From: Enterococcus pallens ATCC BAA-351
GTDB lineage: Bacteria > Bacillota > Bacilli > Lactobacillales > Enterococcaceae
DNA: 64,000 nt
Assembly: GCF_000407485.1 (NCBI RefSeq)
Contig: NZ_ASWD01000002.1
Coordinates: forward strand, 930,001-994,000
Direction of reading: 5' to 3'
Below are positions 9,576 to 17,786 of the stretch, one piece after another. The notes under the pieces were generated by a model. The model had not been told where the DNA came from and made no database searches. It was given only the letters and a program-made list of their open reading frames with translations. The stretch's first letter is position 1; every line of letters begins with the position of its first letter. The position numbers and the translations under genes were made by a program.

Positions 9576-10640
9576 TTATTCAAAAGAAGCCTGCTGCTTG
9601 TAACGATTTAAGCCTAATTGAATCAATTCTTCAATTAGATCACCATACTTCAAGCCCATGTTTTCCCACAATAAAGGATACATGCTAAATTCAGTGAAGC
9701 CTGGCATTGTATTTAGTTCATTTAAGAATAATTCATTCTTATTGGTTAAAAAGAAATCGCAACGGGTTAAGCCCGATCCGCCTAGCATGGTGTATGCCAG
9801 TTTTGCATATTCCCGTGCTTTGTCGCTGACCTCTTCAGGAACCTCTGCTGGAATAGCCATTTTAATCGAATTGTCGATGTATTTAGCATTGTAATCATAG
9901 AAGGCAACTTCTTTGACTACTTCACCTGGTAACGTGGTTCGCACATCGGCATTTCCTAAAATTGCTATTTCGATTTCTCGCGCGTCAATTCCTTGTTCAA
10001 CTACTACTCGCGAATCATAGCGATACGCTTCCTTCAATGCATTTTGCAGCTCTTCGCGGTTCTCAGCTTTAGAAATCCCTACACTAGAACCCATATTAGC
10101 TGGCTTAACAAACATCGGATAAAGCAGCATCCCTTCACATTTATCAAAAATCTGCTTAGGGTTTTCTTTCCATTCGTTTTTCAGCACGGGTACATAAGGC
10201 ACCTGCGGAATACCTGCTGCCTGCAGAATGTATTTAGTCATAATCTTGTCCATGGCACTGGAACTAGCTAATACACCAGCACCGACATAGGGCATATCTA
10301 AAACTTCCAAGAACCCTTGAATCGTTCCATCTTCACCATTTGGACCATGCAGTACAGGAAAGACAATCGCATCGTCTTCCTTAATATCTCCTGGTGCAAT
10401 CACTTTGCCAGTAAAGGCTTCGACATCGGCCCCGGTTGGATCCCAAGTTAATCGCAATGTTTCATCTGTTTCAGGTGCTTCAGTCAGCAACGGGCCTTTC
10501 ACCCATTGGCCGGTTCTGTCAATATAGACCAGCTGCACTTGATAATAGTCGAAATAAACGGCTGAAATTACTGAAAAAGCCGATAAGATGGATACGTCGT
10601 GTTCAGGACTTTTTCCACCATACAGTAAAATAATCTTCAA
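9576..10640 (-). CDS. ddl: D-alanine--D-alanine ligase
   Basis: An ATP-grasp ligase of about 354 residues that joins two D-Ala. The N-terminus KIILLYGGKSPEHDVSI and VLHGPNGEDGT are diagnostic, as are the ATP-grasp region with VKPANMGSSVGI and the metal site ELNTMPGFTEFS. The omega loop reads YDYNAKYID, the Tyr-type sequence of D-Ala-D-Ala ligases rather than VanA-type D-Ala-D-Lac ligases, so the intrinsic precursor should end in D-Ala. The start is TTG 10640 with GGGGGA upstream, matching the family N-terminus; an ATG 15 bases earlier is the alternative. Murein partners murF and alr are on the same strand. Confidence 0.94.
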   Translation of the reverse strand: MKIILLYGGKSPEHDVSILSAFSVISAVYFDYYQVQLVYIDRTGQWVKGPLLTEAPETDETLRLTWDPTGADVEAFTGKVIAPGDIKEDDAIVFPVLHGPNGEDGTIQGFLEVLDMPYVGAGVLASSSAMDKIMTKYILQAAGIPQVPYVPVLKNEWKENPKQIFDKCEGMLLYPMFVKPANMGSSVGISKAENREELQNALKEAYRYDSRVVVEQGIDAREIEIAILGNADVRTTLPGEVVKEVAFYDYNAKYIDNSIKMAIPAEVPEEVSDKAREYAKLAYTMLGGSGLTRCDFFLTNKNELFLNELNTMPGFTEFSMYPLLWENMGLKYGDLIEELIQLGLNRYKQQASFE

Positions 10641-10739
10641 GTACTTATCCCCCATTACTTTTAAGATTCCCCCATATTTTAGCATAAAAAACAAAAAGCC
10701 GAAAAAAAAATTTACAAATGTGACGAAGCTTAAGAATTT

Positions 10740-11180
10740 TTATGGCGAAACAATTCGAAGCAGCGCTTGACGAAACTGCTCACGATCAGCTTCAGTATAA
10801 GGTTTTGGCCCCTTTGTTCGTTGTTTAGCTTGACGCATTTTTCCGCTAATATAGCGTTGGCCCAAAAGTGCATCAATATTGTTCATGGTATACTCCATCC
10901 CTGACTGATGCAAGACATGTGCCGCCTTGCTAATCGTTAAGGAAGCTAATCCGTAATCTTGAGTAATTAAGACATCTTCAGGTTGAATCAGCGAAACAAT
11001 TTTGTAATCTGCAGCATCCATTCCCCGATCCACATAAACGAATTTTACAAATTTAGGATACTCCTTGGTAGAGTAATGGTCAATACTAGTCACGATTACT
11101 ACTTCTAATTCAAACTGTTGCGCAATTTCAATTGTTGTATCTTTTACCGGAGAGCCATCTCCATCAATGATCAAACGCAT
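10740..11180 (-). CDS. UPF0178 (YaiI/YqxD) family protein
   Basis: A 146-residue member of UPF0178, a PIN-like fold family of unproven role. MRLIIDGDGSPV carries the conserved N-terminal Asp residues (usually DADACPV; here Gly-Ser replaces Ala-Cys), and DYGLASL and ALLGQRYISGKMR are also typical. The start is the internal ATG at 11180 with an AGGTGGG site upstream, overlapping the preceding membrane-protein gene by 17 bases, so the two are probably coupled. Ser replacing the family Cys is worth noting. Nuclease activity is only suggested by fold. Confidence 0.8.
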   Translation of the reverse strand: MRLIIDGDGSPVKDTTIEIAQQFELEVVIVTSIDHYSTKEYPKFVKFVYVDRGMDAADYKIVSLIQPEDVLITQDYGLASLTISKAAHVLHQSGMEYTMNNIDALLGQRYISGKMRQAKQRTKGPKPYTEADREQFRQALLRIVSP

Positions 11181-12516
11181 GCCGTCCCACCTTTCCAATC
11201 ACCGCCAGCCAAAGCAACATAAAAATACTGGTCCCATTTTTTACAGTCATCATTACTGCTCCCAAAGCCTTACTGCCCTGCTGCAAGCTTGGCAAGGAGA
11301 ACAATTCATTCACTGAAAAATGATCATACCTTAAAACTAGCAGCATGAAAACCATCAGCAGGAATTGATGGGCAATGCTTCCTTTATTTGAGGTTGCATA
11401 TTTGGCAATAATTCGCTGCTCCGTTTCGATTGTATCCTGTTGATAGTACCACTGATTCAGCCAATTGCTGGTGCTGCTGTGAAAAAACGAGAGAACCCCA
11501 ATCGCTACTGGAAACATCGGAGAATAAAATAGGAGTGCCAAGCCCAAGCCTAACCCGAGTAATTGAGCCAGCAAAGGATTCTCAAGAAGCTCCCTCACTT
11601 TTTTCCCTATAAGCATGGCACCGATAATTCCCAACAAATATGGTAAAAAAAGATGGGTTGATAAGGTTTGTTTACCATACACGGCAGCTGTATAAAAGGT
11701 GCCAAACAAAATTAGAAAATTGCCGCACATTCCATTGAAGAAGGTTAACATATTCACCCAAGAAGGAAGGCGCCAGTTTCGTTTAGCAATTTTAACTCCG
11801 TATACAGACAAAACAAAAATCAAACAAAAGATCAAAATAGCACTATTCAAGTACGCCTCATTAAACAACAATCTCCCACTGCGCAAAAGAAAGATCGCAA
11901 CAAAAAATAAACTGAACCAAATTAACTCCTTAGGCGAAAAGACATTCTTCGACAGGTCTTTAAAATCCAATTCATAGTGCGGATAATGACGAATGGTATG
12001 ATACGCAAAAACAAAATAAATGGTATACAGCCCTGGAACAATCACCAGCTGAGCATTAATTGGTAAACTCAACCCATAAAATAATGGCAGCAGCAGAACT
12101 AGACCAAACAAATACATTTTTCCACCGGCTACTCGTTCTCCCTGCGTTTTTTCAAAATAATTTACACTTACATTCGCCGGCGGAAATAACGCCGCACTTA
12201 AACCTAGGCAAATACTGGCAAGCAGGAAAAAGGGCGCATATAACGCACCTAGCAGACTAAGCAATGAGCCGCTCCCTCCTAGCAGCAGCGCTAGAATCAA
12301 AAGTGTGTATTTTTCAATTGAACGTTGAAGACTGCGAATTAAAAACACACCAGTCATACGAAAGGTATAAAACAATACAAAAGGCAGCACACTCATGGTA
12401 TTACGGCCATTAATTAAGTGAATATAGAGTAAATATGGGACGATAATTAACGTATTGGATAAAATAAATGGTGTCGCCTGCGCAAAACTTTGCCACACAG
12501 TCTTTATCTTTTCCAT
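11164..12516 (-). CDS. Polytopic membrane protein, MFS-like, unknown substrate
   Basis: A 450-residue integral membrane protein with about 12 hydrophobic segments along its length and a central polar loop near residues 175-195 (HYPHYELDFKDLSKNVF). The layout of two six-helix halves suggests a major-facilitator-type transporter, but I recognise no family motif and the substrate is unknown. It is sandwiched between a metallophosphoesterase (17 bases upstream) and an overlapping UPF0178 gene, so the three look like one operon. The basic, Lys/Arg-rich turn IGKKVRELLE lies between the later helices. Confidence 0.6.
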   Translation of the reverse strand: MEKIKTVWQSFAQATPFILSNTLIIVPYLLYIHLINGRNTMSVLPFVLFYTFRMTGVFLIRSLQRSIEKYTLLILALLLGGSGSLLSLLGALYAPFFLLASICLGLSAALFPPANVSVNYFEKTQGERVAGGKMYLFGLVLLLPLFYGLSLPINAQLVIVPGLYTIYFVFAYHTIRHYPHYELDFKDLSKNVFSPKELIWFSLFFVAIFLLRSGRLLFNEAYLNSAILIFCLIFVLSVYGVKIAKRNWRLPSWVNMLTFFNGMCGNFLILFGTFYTAAVYGKQTLSTHLFLPYLLGIIGAMLIGKKVRELLENPLLAQLLGLGLGLALLFYSPMFPVAIGVLSFFHSSTSNWLNQWYYQQDTIETEQRIIAKYATSNKGSIAHQFLLMVFMLLVLRYDHFSVNELFSLPSLQQGSKALGAVMMTVKNGTSIFMLLWLAVIGKVGRHAFDH

Positions 12517-12532
12517 GCAGATTCCTCTTTTC

Positions 12533-13432
12533 CTAATAAGCGATCACGGTCATCGCCTGTTGAAATTCTTGTTTCAAATGTTCCGATTTGTACGCTTGAA
12601 AAGCTTCCTGATGCTTGCGTAACACACCCCGCAGTTTCATTGGATTATACTCCTCTACCAATTGATTATTCAAGACAAAATCCCGAGTCAAGCGCCATTC
12701 ATAATAGTAGCCTAATGGACGACAATGATATCGGGTTCCTTGAATCAGCTGCTCATCAAAGCGCCGATGCGTATGACCGAAGACCACATCAGAAATATTA
12801 TTGTAGCGATTCAACAGCTCACCCAACGAAGCCGAGCCTAAAAAGGCATTCAGCTGATTCCAAATCTGATATTGGCCCTCCAAACGAACAATAAATTGCT
12901 TTTGCGGAACAAAATGAGTCGCCAGAATTACTCGATACTGCGCTTTTTCCAAATTCTGCAGCACTGAATCCAGCTGCTGCAAAATCCGTTGATTCACGGT
13001 AGGATCATCCCCTGAGCGTGTAATGATTCGATCGTACCAATACAGTCGTTTCATTGATGCTATTTTTTCCTGATCCTGCAGCTCTGAAAACTGGTAATCA
13101 TACCAGCCATTCAGCCCCAATAAAACGGTAGAATCATTTAACGGCAAGTAACGAAAATTTAAAAAGTGGCTGTCGGGATAATGTTCAATCATCTCTTCGC
13201 CAGCAATACTGCCCATCTCATGATTTCCTAAGTTGAAGGTCGTATCCAACCCGTGTTTGCGAAAATATTCATTAATGGTAAGTGTCTGTTCAATTTTATT
13301 TGCACTGTCACCTGCGAAATGCAGTCGAGTAATCTTTTTCTCCTGCAACGTTTCCAATAAAAGGTTTAGTTCTGTTTCTTCAAAATGATTAATATCCGCA
13401 TGAAGATCACTAATGATCGCCAGCTTGCCCAT
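12533..13432 (-). CDS. Calcineurin-type metallophosphoesterase
   Basis: A 299-residue phosphoesterase with the five metallophosphatase motifs in order: SDLHADINHF, FAGDSAN, NLGNHEMG, ILATHFVP and FGHTHRR. These bind two metal ions at the active site. The family resembles the putative phosphoesterases of Lactobacillales (TIGR03729-like); the substrate is not known. It has no signal peptide, so it should be cytosolic. The start ATG has AAAGGAGATG upstream. It is divergent from the acidic hypothetical gene and starts the operon with the membrane protein and UPF0178 gene. Confidence 0.85.
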   Translation of the reverse strand: MGKLAIISDLHADINHFEETELNLLLETLQEKKITRLHFAGDSANKIEQTLTINEYFRKHGLDTTFNLGNHEMGSIAGEEMIEHYPDSHFLNFRYLPLNDSTVLLGLNGWYDYQFSELQDQEKIASMKRLYWYDRIITRSGDDPTVNQRILQQLDSVLQNLEKAQYRVILATHFVPQKQFIVRLEGQYQIWNQLNAFLGSASLGELLNRYNNISDVVFGHTHRRFDEQLIQGTRYHCRPLGYYYEWRLTRDFVLNNQLVEEYNPMKLRGVLRKHQEAFQAYKSEHLKQEFQQAMTVIAY

Positions 13433-13511
13433 TCAATCATCTCCTTTATTTCACTCCCAAATACGGGGTAAAAATCTCCAACTTATAAGATAGCCTGCGT
13501 AAAGATTATGC

Positions 13512-13538
13512 TATACTAAAGGTAGTAAGTAAAGGAGG
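13512..13538 (+). promoter_or_regulatory. Extended -10 promoter and strong ribosome site
   Basis: TATGCTATACT (TGn extended -10, box TATACT 13512-13517) is followed by AGGAGG (13533-13538) eight bases before the ATG of the acidic hypothetical gene. The -35 match is poor. The leader is short. Confidence 0.6.
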
Positions 13539-13545
13539 ATCGCCT

Positions 13546-13953
13546 ATGGTTACCTATTCGCAGTTAAAAGAAGATTTATTGCAAGCGCTTGATCTGCACA
13601 TTGATATTTTGAAAGAAGTCGACGACATTTGTCCAGAGCAACTGCCGGGATTCTTGTTTATGATGCGCAGTTTAGGTTTCATGCTGGATCGAGCACCGAG
13701 AGTTTTAGCAGAGGAAGATTTGGAAGAAATGTACTATATGATGTTTCAATACTACAGCTTGCTAACGGAACTGAAATACAATTTGACGCTAAATTTCCCA
13801 TACGCTACACTTCAAGGCGCTCCCTTACTAGATTTGGTCCGTCAATTCCCTACCACCTTTGAAAAAGAGATGAAGCAATGGTGGGAAGAAAAAACTGGTC
13901 TGGTGGTTGAAGAAACTAAGCAGACGATCGAAATCAAAGAATTTGAATACTAA
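13546..13953 (+). CDS. Small acidic protein of unknown function
   Basis: A 135-residue soluble, strongly acidic, mostly helical protein; I do not recognise the family. It is rich in Met, Tyr and Glu (DLEEMYYMMFQYYSLL) and ends in a Lys/Glu-rich tail (KQTIEIKEFEY). There is no signal peptide or membrane segment. It is a lone plus-strand gene with its own extended -10 promoter, a near-ideal ribosome site and a 13-base terminator stem, so it is very likely expressed. The neighbours (phosphoesterase, MazG-like) give no function. Confidence 0.75.
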   Translation: MVTYSQLKEDLLQALDLHIDILKEVDDICPEQLPGFLFMMRSLGFMLDRAPRVLAEEDLEEMYYMMFQYYSLLTELKYNLTLNFPYATLQGAPLLDLVRQFPTTFEKEMKQWWEEKTGLVVEETKQTIEIKEFEY

Positions 13954-13962
13954 AAACCGATG

Positions 13963-14000
13963 AAAAAGGATCAGTCCAATTTTTTGAACTGATCCTTTTT
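13963..14000. terminator. Bidirectional terminator
   Basis: A 13-base perfect stem (AAAAAGGATCAGT 13963-13975 with ACTGATCCTTTTT 13988-14000) with A and T tracts on the two sides. It can end the plus-strand acidic hypothetical gene and the converging minus-strand mazG-like gene. Confidence 0.9.
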
Positions 14001-14059
14001 CGTAGCTATTGAACCCGCCAGTACTCTGAGCTTGGTTTACTACGCGCGTATTTATCGTC

Positions 14060-14374
14060 TCACTGATACCGTTCTAGTAATTTCTTTTGGTGGCTTTCCA
14101 TTATATCTTCCAACGAGATTTCGTACTTGTCTGCCAAAATAAATAAATTATCCAGTACATCTCCCAATTCTTCGGTCAAATTATCTAATTGTTCTTGCTC
14201 CGTCGTTTGCCGTTCATCGGGACGATCACGCCCAATTTCAATGGTGCGAATTGCACGGGCAACTTCTCCTACCTCTTCGGTTAAAAAATTGGCCCGAATA
14301 AACGGTGGATAGTGGTACCAATTCCTTTCTTTATAGAATTCACTGATCCATGCTTGATACTTTTTGATATCCAT
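14060..14374 (-). CDS. MazG-like nucleotide pyrophosphohydrolase
   Basis: A 104-residue single-domain all-alpha NTP pyrophosphatase. It carries the metal-binding pattern of the family: EEVGEVARA and, about 35 residues later, EELGDVLDNLF. These helices coordinate magnesium for removal of pyrophosphate from (d)NTPs, presumably to clear non-canonical nucleotides. The first 30 residues are aromatic and basic (WYHYPPF). The start ATG has ACGGAG six bases upstream. It is divergent from the LOG gene across about 50 bases. It is not related to MazF apart from the family name. Confidence 0.85.
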   Translation of the reverse strand: MDIKKYQAWISEFYKERNWYHYPPFIRANFLTEEVGEVARAIRTIEIGRDRPDERQTTEQEQLDNLTEELGDVLDNLFILADKYEISLEDIMESHQKKLLERYQ

Positions 14375-14426
14375 TTTTATTCTCCGTTCTGCTATACTGA
14401 TTAAAAAAAAGAATTGAGGTCTTTTG

Positions 14427-14987
14427 ATGAATATAGCTGTATATTGTGGTGCTAGTGTAGGTAACGAGCCGATTTATACCGAAAATGCTCGAACCTTAGG
14501 CACTTGGATTGCGAAAAACGGCCATCAACTAATTTACGGTGGCGGTAAAGCTGGCCTGATGGGTGTGATTGCTGATACCGTTTTAGAAAATGGCGGCAAT
14601 GCGATTGGAGTCATCCCTACTTTTCTGCAGGAACGTGAGCTGGCTCATCCCAATTTGAATGAATTAATTGTCGTTGAGACTATGTCTGAACGCAAAAATC
14701 AGATGATTGCTGCTGCGGATGTGTGCATCGCACTACCTGGTGGTCCAGGTACCTTGGAAGAAATCAGCGAAGCCATCTCTTGGGCTCGTGTAGGGCAAAA
14801 TGACAGCCCCTGCATTTTCTATGATACCAATGATTATTACCTTCCGCTACAGGACTTTTTTGACAAAATGGTGGCTACTGACTTTCTTTCCATCAACGAC
14901 CGTAAGAAAATGCTGTTTGCTCATACAATTCCCGAAATTGAACGATTCATCGCTTCCTACGAGCCGCCTCGAATAAGAAAGTATTAA
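14427..14987 (+). CDS. LOG-family phosphoribohydrolase
   Basis: A 186-residue Rossmann-fold protein of the LOG (lysine-decarboxylase-like) family, which splits nucleoside 5'-monophosphates such as cytokinin ribotides or AMP into base and ribose phosphate. It has IYGGGKAGLMG and the diagnostic PGGPGTLEE with the catalytic Glu, plus SERKNQM carrying the catalytic Arg. The start is ATG 14427 with GAGGT upstream; a TTG directly before it is less likely. Single plus-strand gene. The physiological substrate in bacteria is uncertain. Confidence 0.88.
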   Translation: MNIAVYCGASVGNEPIYTENARTLGTWIAKNGHQLIYGGGKAGLMGVIADTVLENGGNAIGVIPTFLQERELAHPNLNELIVVETMSERKNQMIAAADVCIALPGGPGTLEEISEAISWARVGQNDSPCIFYDTNDYYLPLQDFFDKMVATDFLSINDRKKMLFAHTIPEIERFIASYEPPRIRKY

Positions 14988-15026
14988 AAAAAGAGCCGTT
15001 CTCGTTATCCTTGCGAGAGCGGCTCT
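14986..15026 (-). terminator. Terminator of the GntR-ABC operon
   Basis: A 13-pair stem with one G-U (AGAGCCGTTCTCG 14992-15004 with CGAGAGCGGCTCT 15014-15026). The T tract is on the minus strand (complement of 14986-14992), so it ends the ABC permease transcript. It also abuts the LOG stop codon and may act for both. Confidence 0.85.
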
Positions 15027-15033
15027 CTAAAAG

Positions 15034-15690
15034 TTATAATTCTTTTTTCTTCACGATGCTGACAGATATTACATAAGACAAAGCAGCAGCTATTGCTACA
15101 ATGACTAGACTCACTAAGATCAACAGCCATGCTGGTTGGGACAAAATTGTGTTTAGCTTGTTTGCTACATTTATATCCATTTTCTCTGCTAAATAACTTC
15201 CGGCAAAGCTTAAAAATAAAACTGTGCCAATTACAAGCATGAGAATTAACCGACTCTGTTCTGCTCCAAACTTGAAATAAATCGGCATCAGCAAACTCAT
15301 ATACAGCAAGCCGAGTAGACAGACAAAACCAAATATGAAAAGCAGCTTCTCTGCAGCAATTGACTGATTTTGAATCTTGTTCATGACAACAATAATTCCC
15401 AGTGACAGAAGTAGCGCAACGCCAATAGTACCAATTGACAGCAAGTATTTTTCGCCGACGTATTTCTTACGAGAAATCGGCAATGTAAATAAAAAGATTA
15501 ATCCATGATCTACCTCATCGTATGCGATTGTCGTAAACACTAGGCTGACTAGAAAAAATATCATTAAGCTCGGCACAACAGCAATATTTTTGAGATTCAG
15601 GCTATTAAAAATTGACAGGCAGATAATCACCAAGAAAAACGTCTTTTGCTTTAACAACAACCGTATATCTTTAATATATAAGCCTTTCAT
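15034..15690 (-). CDS. ABC-2 type transporter permease
   Basis: A 218-residue integral membrane protein with about six hydrophobic segments, of the ABC-2 permease class found beside GntR/YtrA regulators. A cytosolic N-terminus (MKGLYIKDIRLLLKQK) precedes the first helix, and the motif DEVDHGLIFLFTLPISRKKYV is the coupling-helix region shared by these permeases. It overlaps the ATPase gene by 20 bases, so translation is coupled. Likely substrates are membrane-active peptides or lipids, by analogy with Ytr-type transporters; nothing in the sequence fixes it. Confidence 0.8.
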   Translation of the reverse strand: MKGLYIKDIRLLLKQKTFFLVIICLSIFNSLNLKNIAVVPSLMIFFLVSLVFTTIAYDEVDHGLIFLFTLPISRKKYVGEKYLLSIGTIGVALLLSLGIIVVMNKIQNQSIAAEKLLFIFGFVCLLGLLYMSLLMPIYFKFGAEQSRLILMLVIGTVLFLSFAGSYLAEKMDINVANKLNTILSQPAWLLILVSLVIVAIAAALSYVISVSIVKKKEL

Positions 15691-16540
15691 CAGTTAACCC
15701 TCCCATAATCATTAAAGTGATTTCATCCACACTTGTTTTCTCCATAACAATTTCCGGGTAATTCTCCACATAAAATTGGCGTTGCTTAGTTAACCCTTGA
15801 TAGCCAAAGCTTGTTCTCTTCACAGCAATCAGATAGTCTTTTTCAATGTGTGCATACTGTTCCTCAGTCATTTTCAAAAGTCCATATTCATCTAATAAAA
15901 CATCGGTGTCTTCTCGGAGAATGATTGTGCCCTGATTAATAAAATATAAAGCATCACACAGCTGCTCTAAATCTTTTGAAATATGAGAACTGATTAGAAT
16001 TGCCCGCGTTTCATCCTGCTCCATGTATTCTTGCAAAAGACGCAAAATCTCTTCTCTGGCAACAACATCCAATCCTGCTGTAGGTTCATCCAAAATAAGT
16101 AAAGAAGCTTGATGACTGATAGCAATTAAGATTTTCAACCGCGCTTTCATCCCGGTAGAAAAATCTTTAATTGCTTTATTTAGTGGAAGTTGAAAAGCTG
16201 CACATTTTTCTAGGAAGAAATCCTTTTGAAACTGTGAATAGAAAGTAGCCAGCATAGGGACAATATCTTGAATAGTCAAATATTCACTAAAACCAGACTC
16301 TGACAACGAAACCCCTAATCTTTGCCGATGTTTTTCAGTCAGCTCTTCCAGCGGCTTGCCAAAAATCTCCACTTCTCCGGCCTGATAAGCTAGCAGTCCT
16401 AAGGCTATTTTAAATGTCGTACTTTTCCCGGCGCCATTGCGACCAACGAGTCCAATGATTTGACCTGGTTCAACCTCCAGAGAACATTTCAGGCTGAAAT
16501 CATTGTATTTCTTTTCCACATTTTTTAGTCTAAGCATCAT
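15671..16540 (-). CDS. ABC transporter ATP-binding protein
   Basis: A 289-residue cytosolic ATPase. Walker A is GLVGRNGAGKSTT, the signature is FSTGMKARLKI, Walker B is [12 protein letters not shown], and the switch His is in ISSHISKDL. The last ~80 residues form an accessory domain seen in YtrB/CcmA-like ATPases. The start overlaps the GntR stop (ATGA junction); GGAGG lies 4 bases before the first ATG and 7 before a second ATG, so the start could be 16537. It is the middle gene of regulator-ATPase-permease. Confidence 0.88.
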   Translation of the reverse strand: MMLRLKNVEKKYNDFSLKCSLEVEPGQIIGLVGRNGAGKSTTFKIALGLLAYQAGEVEIFGKPLEELTEKHRQRLGVSLSESGFSEYLTIQDIVPMLATFYSQFQKDFFLEKCAAFQLPLNKAIKDFSTGMKARLKILIAISHQASLLILDEPTAGLDVVAREEILRLLQEYMEQDETRAILISSHISKDLEQLCDALYFINQGTIILREDTDVLLDEYGLLKMTEEQYAHIEKDYLIAVKRTSFGYQGLTKQRQFYVENYPEIVMEKTSVDEITLMIMGGLTDERLIY

Positions 16541-16911
16541 GATTCCTCCATTACAATTGTTAACAGTTCTTTAATATCCTCATCACTAATCCCGGCGATT
16601 CGTGCTTTATTTACAGTTGCCTCAAGCTCGCTCTGAACAACTTTTAACTGTTCCTCTCGCTTCTGCACCGGATTAATAGCTAAAACGAAGCTCCCCTTGC
16701 CATGAACTGTTGCAATCATCCCCTCTTGATCCAACGTATCGTAGGCTTTTTTCACTGTTAAAGCACTAATCTTCAAATCTTTTGCTAAGGAACGGACAGA
16801 GGGTAACGGATCATTTTCTTTTAAACTTCCTTGAATAATTGCTCTCTTTACTTGTTGAACTAATTGTTCATATATAGGCGTCATCGATGAATGCTGAATA
16901 ATTATTTCCAT
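16537..16911 (-). CDS. GntR family (YtrA subfamily) transcriptional repressor
   Basis: A 124-residue regulator with an N-terminal winged HTH (MTPIYEQLVQQVKRAII, then LPSVRSLAKDLKISALTVKKAYDTL) and the short C-terminal helical pair typical of YtrA, not the large effector domain of FadR or HutC types. It heads the ABC operon and overlaps the ATPase start. Its promoter is embedded in repeated CAGTATATA half-sites, which fits repression of its own operon. The inducer is unknown; in relatives it is cell-wall-active antibiotics. Confidence 0.88.
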   Translation of the reverse strand: MEIIIQHSSMTPIYEQLVQQVKRAIIQGSLKENDPLPSVRSLAKDLKISALTVKKAYDTLDQEGMIATVHGKGSFVLAINPVQKREEQLKVVQSELEATVNKARIAGISDEDIKELLTIVMEES

Positions 16912-16933
16912 AATTTCTCCTTCTCCCTACAAA

Positions 16934-16963
16934 CAGTATATAACAGTATATATCAGTTGTCAA
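16934..16963 (-). promoter_or_regulatory. Consensus promoter with overlapping operator for gntR-ABC
   Basis: TTGACA (complement of 16958-16963), exact 17-base spacer, TATACT (complement of 16935-16940). The spacer and -10 consist of repeated ACAGTATATA units (16933-16952) followed by TCAGT, giving an imperfect dyad ACTGATATATACTGT. A repressor bound here would block RNA polymerase. Confidence 0.8.
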
Positions 16964-16977
16964 AACTATTCTTTACA

Positions 16978-17013
16978 ACAAAAAAAGTATCAGCCGCAAT
17001 AGCCAATACTTTT
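16978..17013 (-). terminator. Terminator of the small membrane-protein genes
   Basis: Stem AAAAGTAT / ATACTTTT (16983-16990 with 17006-17013), 15-base loop, then six or seven T on the minus strand. It starts 3 bases after the stop of the 118-residue membrane protein gene and just precedes the GntR promoter. Confidence 0.65.
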
Positions 17014-17015
17014 AT

Positions 17016-17372
17016 CTACTTATTTACTTTTTCAGAAAACACCCTTGGTAAAATCGCGCACCAGATAAGAGATCCGATAAAACTCAGTCCAAAGTAAAGA
17101 AACAGCAATTGAAAACTCGCTGAATTTTGAGCCAAAACTAGAGAACCAAAGGTACCGATTAGAAACCAATAAGCGGTATATATCCCTAACTGCCAATATC
17201 TTCCTACCAACCATTTTTTCTCAAACAAAAAGGTTAATGCTAAGAAAACAAGCAGGGCGCTATAGCCTAGCACACCATACAAACTTATCCTACCCGTTAA
17301 AACCTCAATTAAGCTAATAATGAATACTGCCCCAACAATAAAAACAAAATAACTCCTTCGTTTTCTCATCAA
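17016..17372 (-). CDS. Small membrane protein, unknown
   Basis: A 118-residue basic membrane protein with four hydrophobic helices (about residues 7-24, 31-48, 61-80 and 87-108), a positively charged N-terminus (MMRKRRSYF) and a Lys-rich end. I do not recognise the family. It is 8 bases downstream of another small membrane protein on the same strand, so the two are probably co-transcribed, and it is followed at once by a terminator. It may be an immunity-like or transporter-accessory protein, but no evidence supports either. Confidence 0.6.
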   Translation of the reverse strand: MMRKRRSYFVFIVGAVFIISLIEVLTGRISLYGVLGYSALLVFLALTFLFEKKWLVGRYWQLGIYTAYWFLIGTFGSLVLAQNSASFQLLFLYFGLSFIGSLIWCAILPRVFSEKVNK

Positions 17373-17380
17373 CCTCTCCT

Positions 17381-17611
17381 TTACCCAACTAACACCCCTA
17401 AAGCTATCAACAATCCAGCCAGTAATAAATTCATCCCAAAAGCATACTTATTTTTCATGTTCAAACCATTGCCAAAATACTTATCTTTTATTACAAAAAA
17501 ACGAGAATTTGATGGAAAATAGGTCCCCGTCTGTTGCTTGTTTTTGTATAAGTTTGGTACATTAGCTAAGGGATAAAGTAACAATAACAATCCAAATATA
17601 GAAAAAAGCAT
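17381..17611 (-). CDS. Small two-helix membrane protein, unknown
   Basis: A 76-residue protein starting at an ATG with AGAAGGA about 6 bases upstream; a longer in-frame reading from 17695 lacks such a site. It has a hydrophobic N-terminal helix (LFSIFGLLLLLYPLANV), a basic polar middle (KNKQQTG, FFVIKDKYFGN) and a C-terminal helix (MNLLLAGLLIALGVLVG). No family recognised. First gene of a pair with the 118-residue membrane protein. Confidence 0.6.
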   Translation of the reverse strand: MLFSIFGLLLLLYPLANVPNLYKNKQQTGTYFPSNSRFFVIKDKYFGNGLNMKNKYAFGMNLLLAGLLIALGVLVG

Positions 17612-17786
17612 ATCCGTTCCTTCTCTCTTCTCACTCTCTGATAATTTAGTAAAATCCTGTGATGATTCAAGCAAAACTAACCTCGAAACAATCAAGGAGT
17701 TATTCTTTTATTTGTGGTTCGTATTTTTAACGAAACCACCAAAAAAGTCCCTACAAAGCAGCAGCCAATTAAACTGATCCGCACTC

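Noticed and set aside
14060-14374. MazG-like gene as the missing partner of MazF
   Set aside because: MazG is a nucleotide pyrophosphatase named for its place in E. coli; it is not an antitoxin, and the two genes are 10 kb apart.
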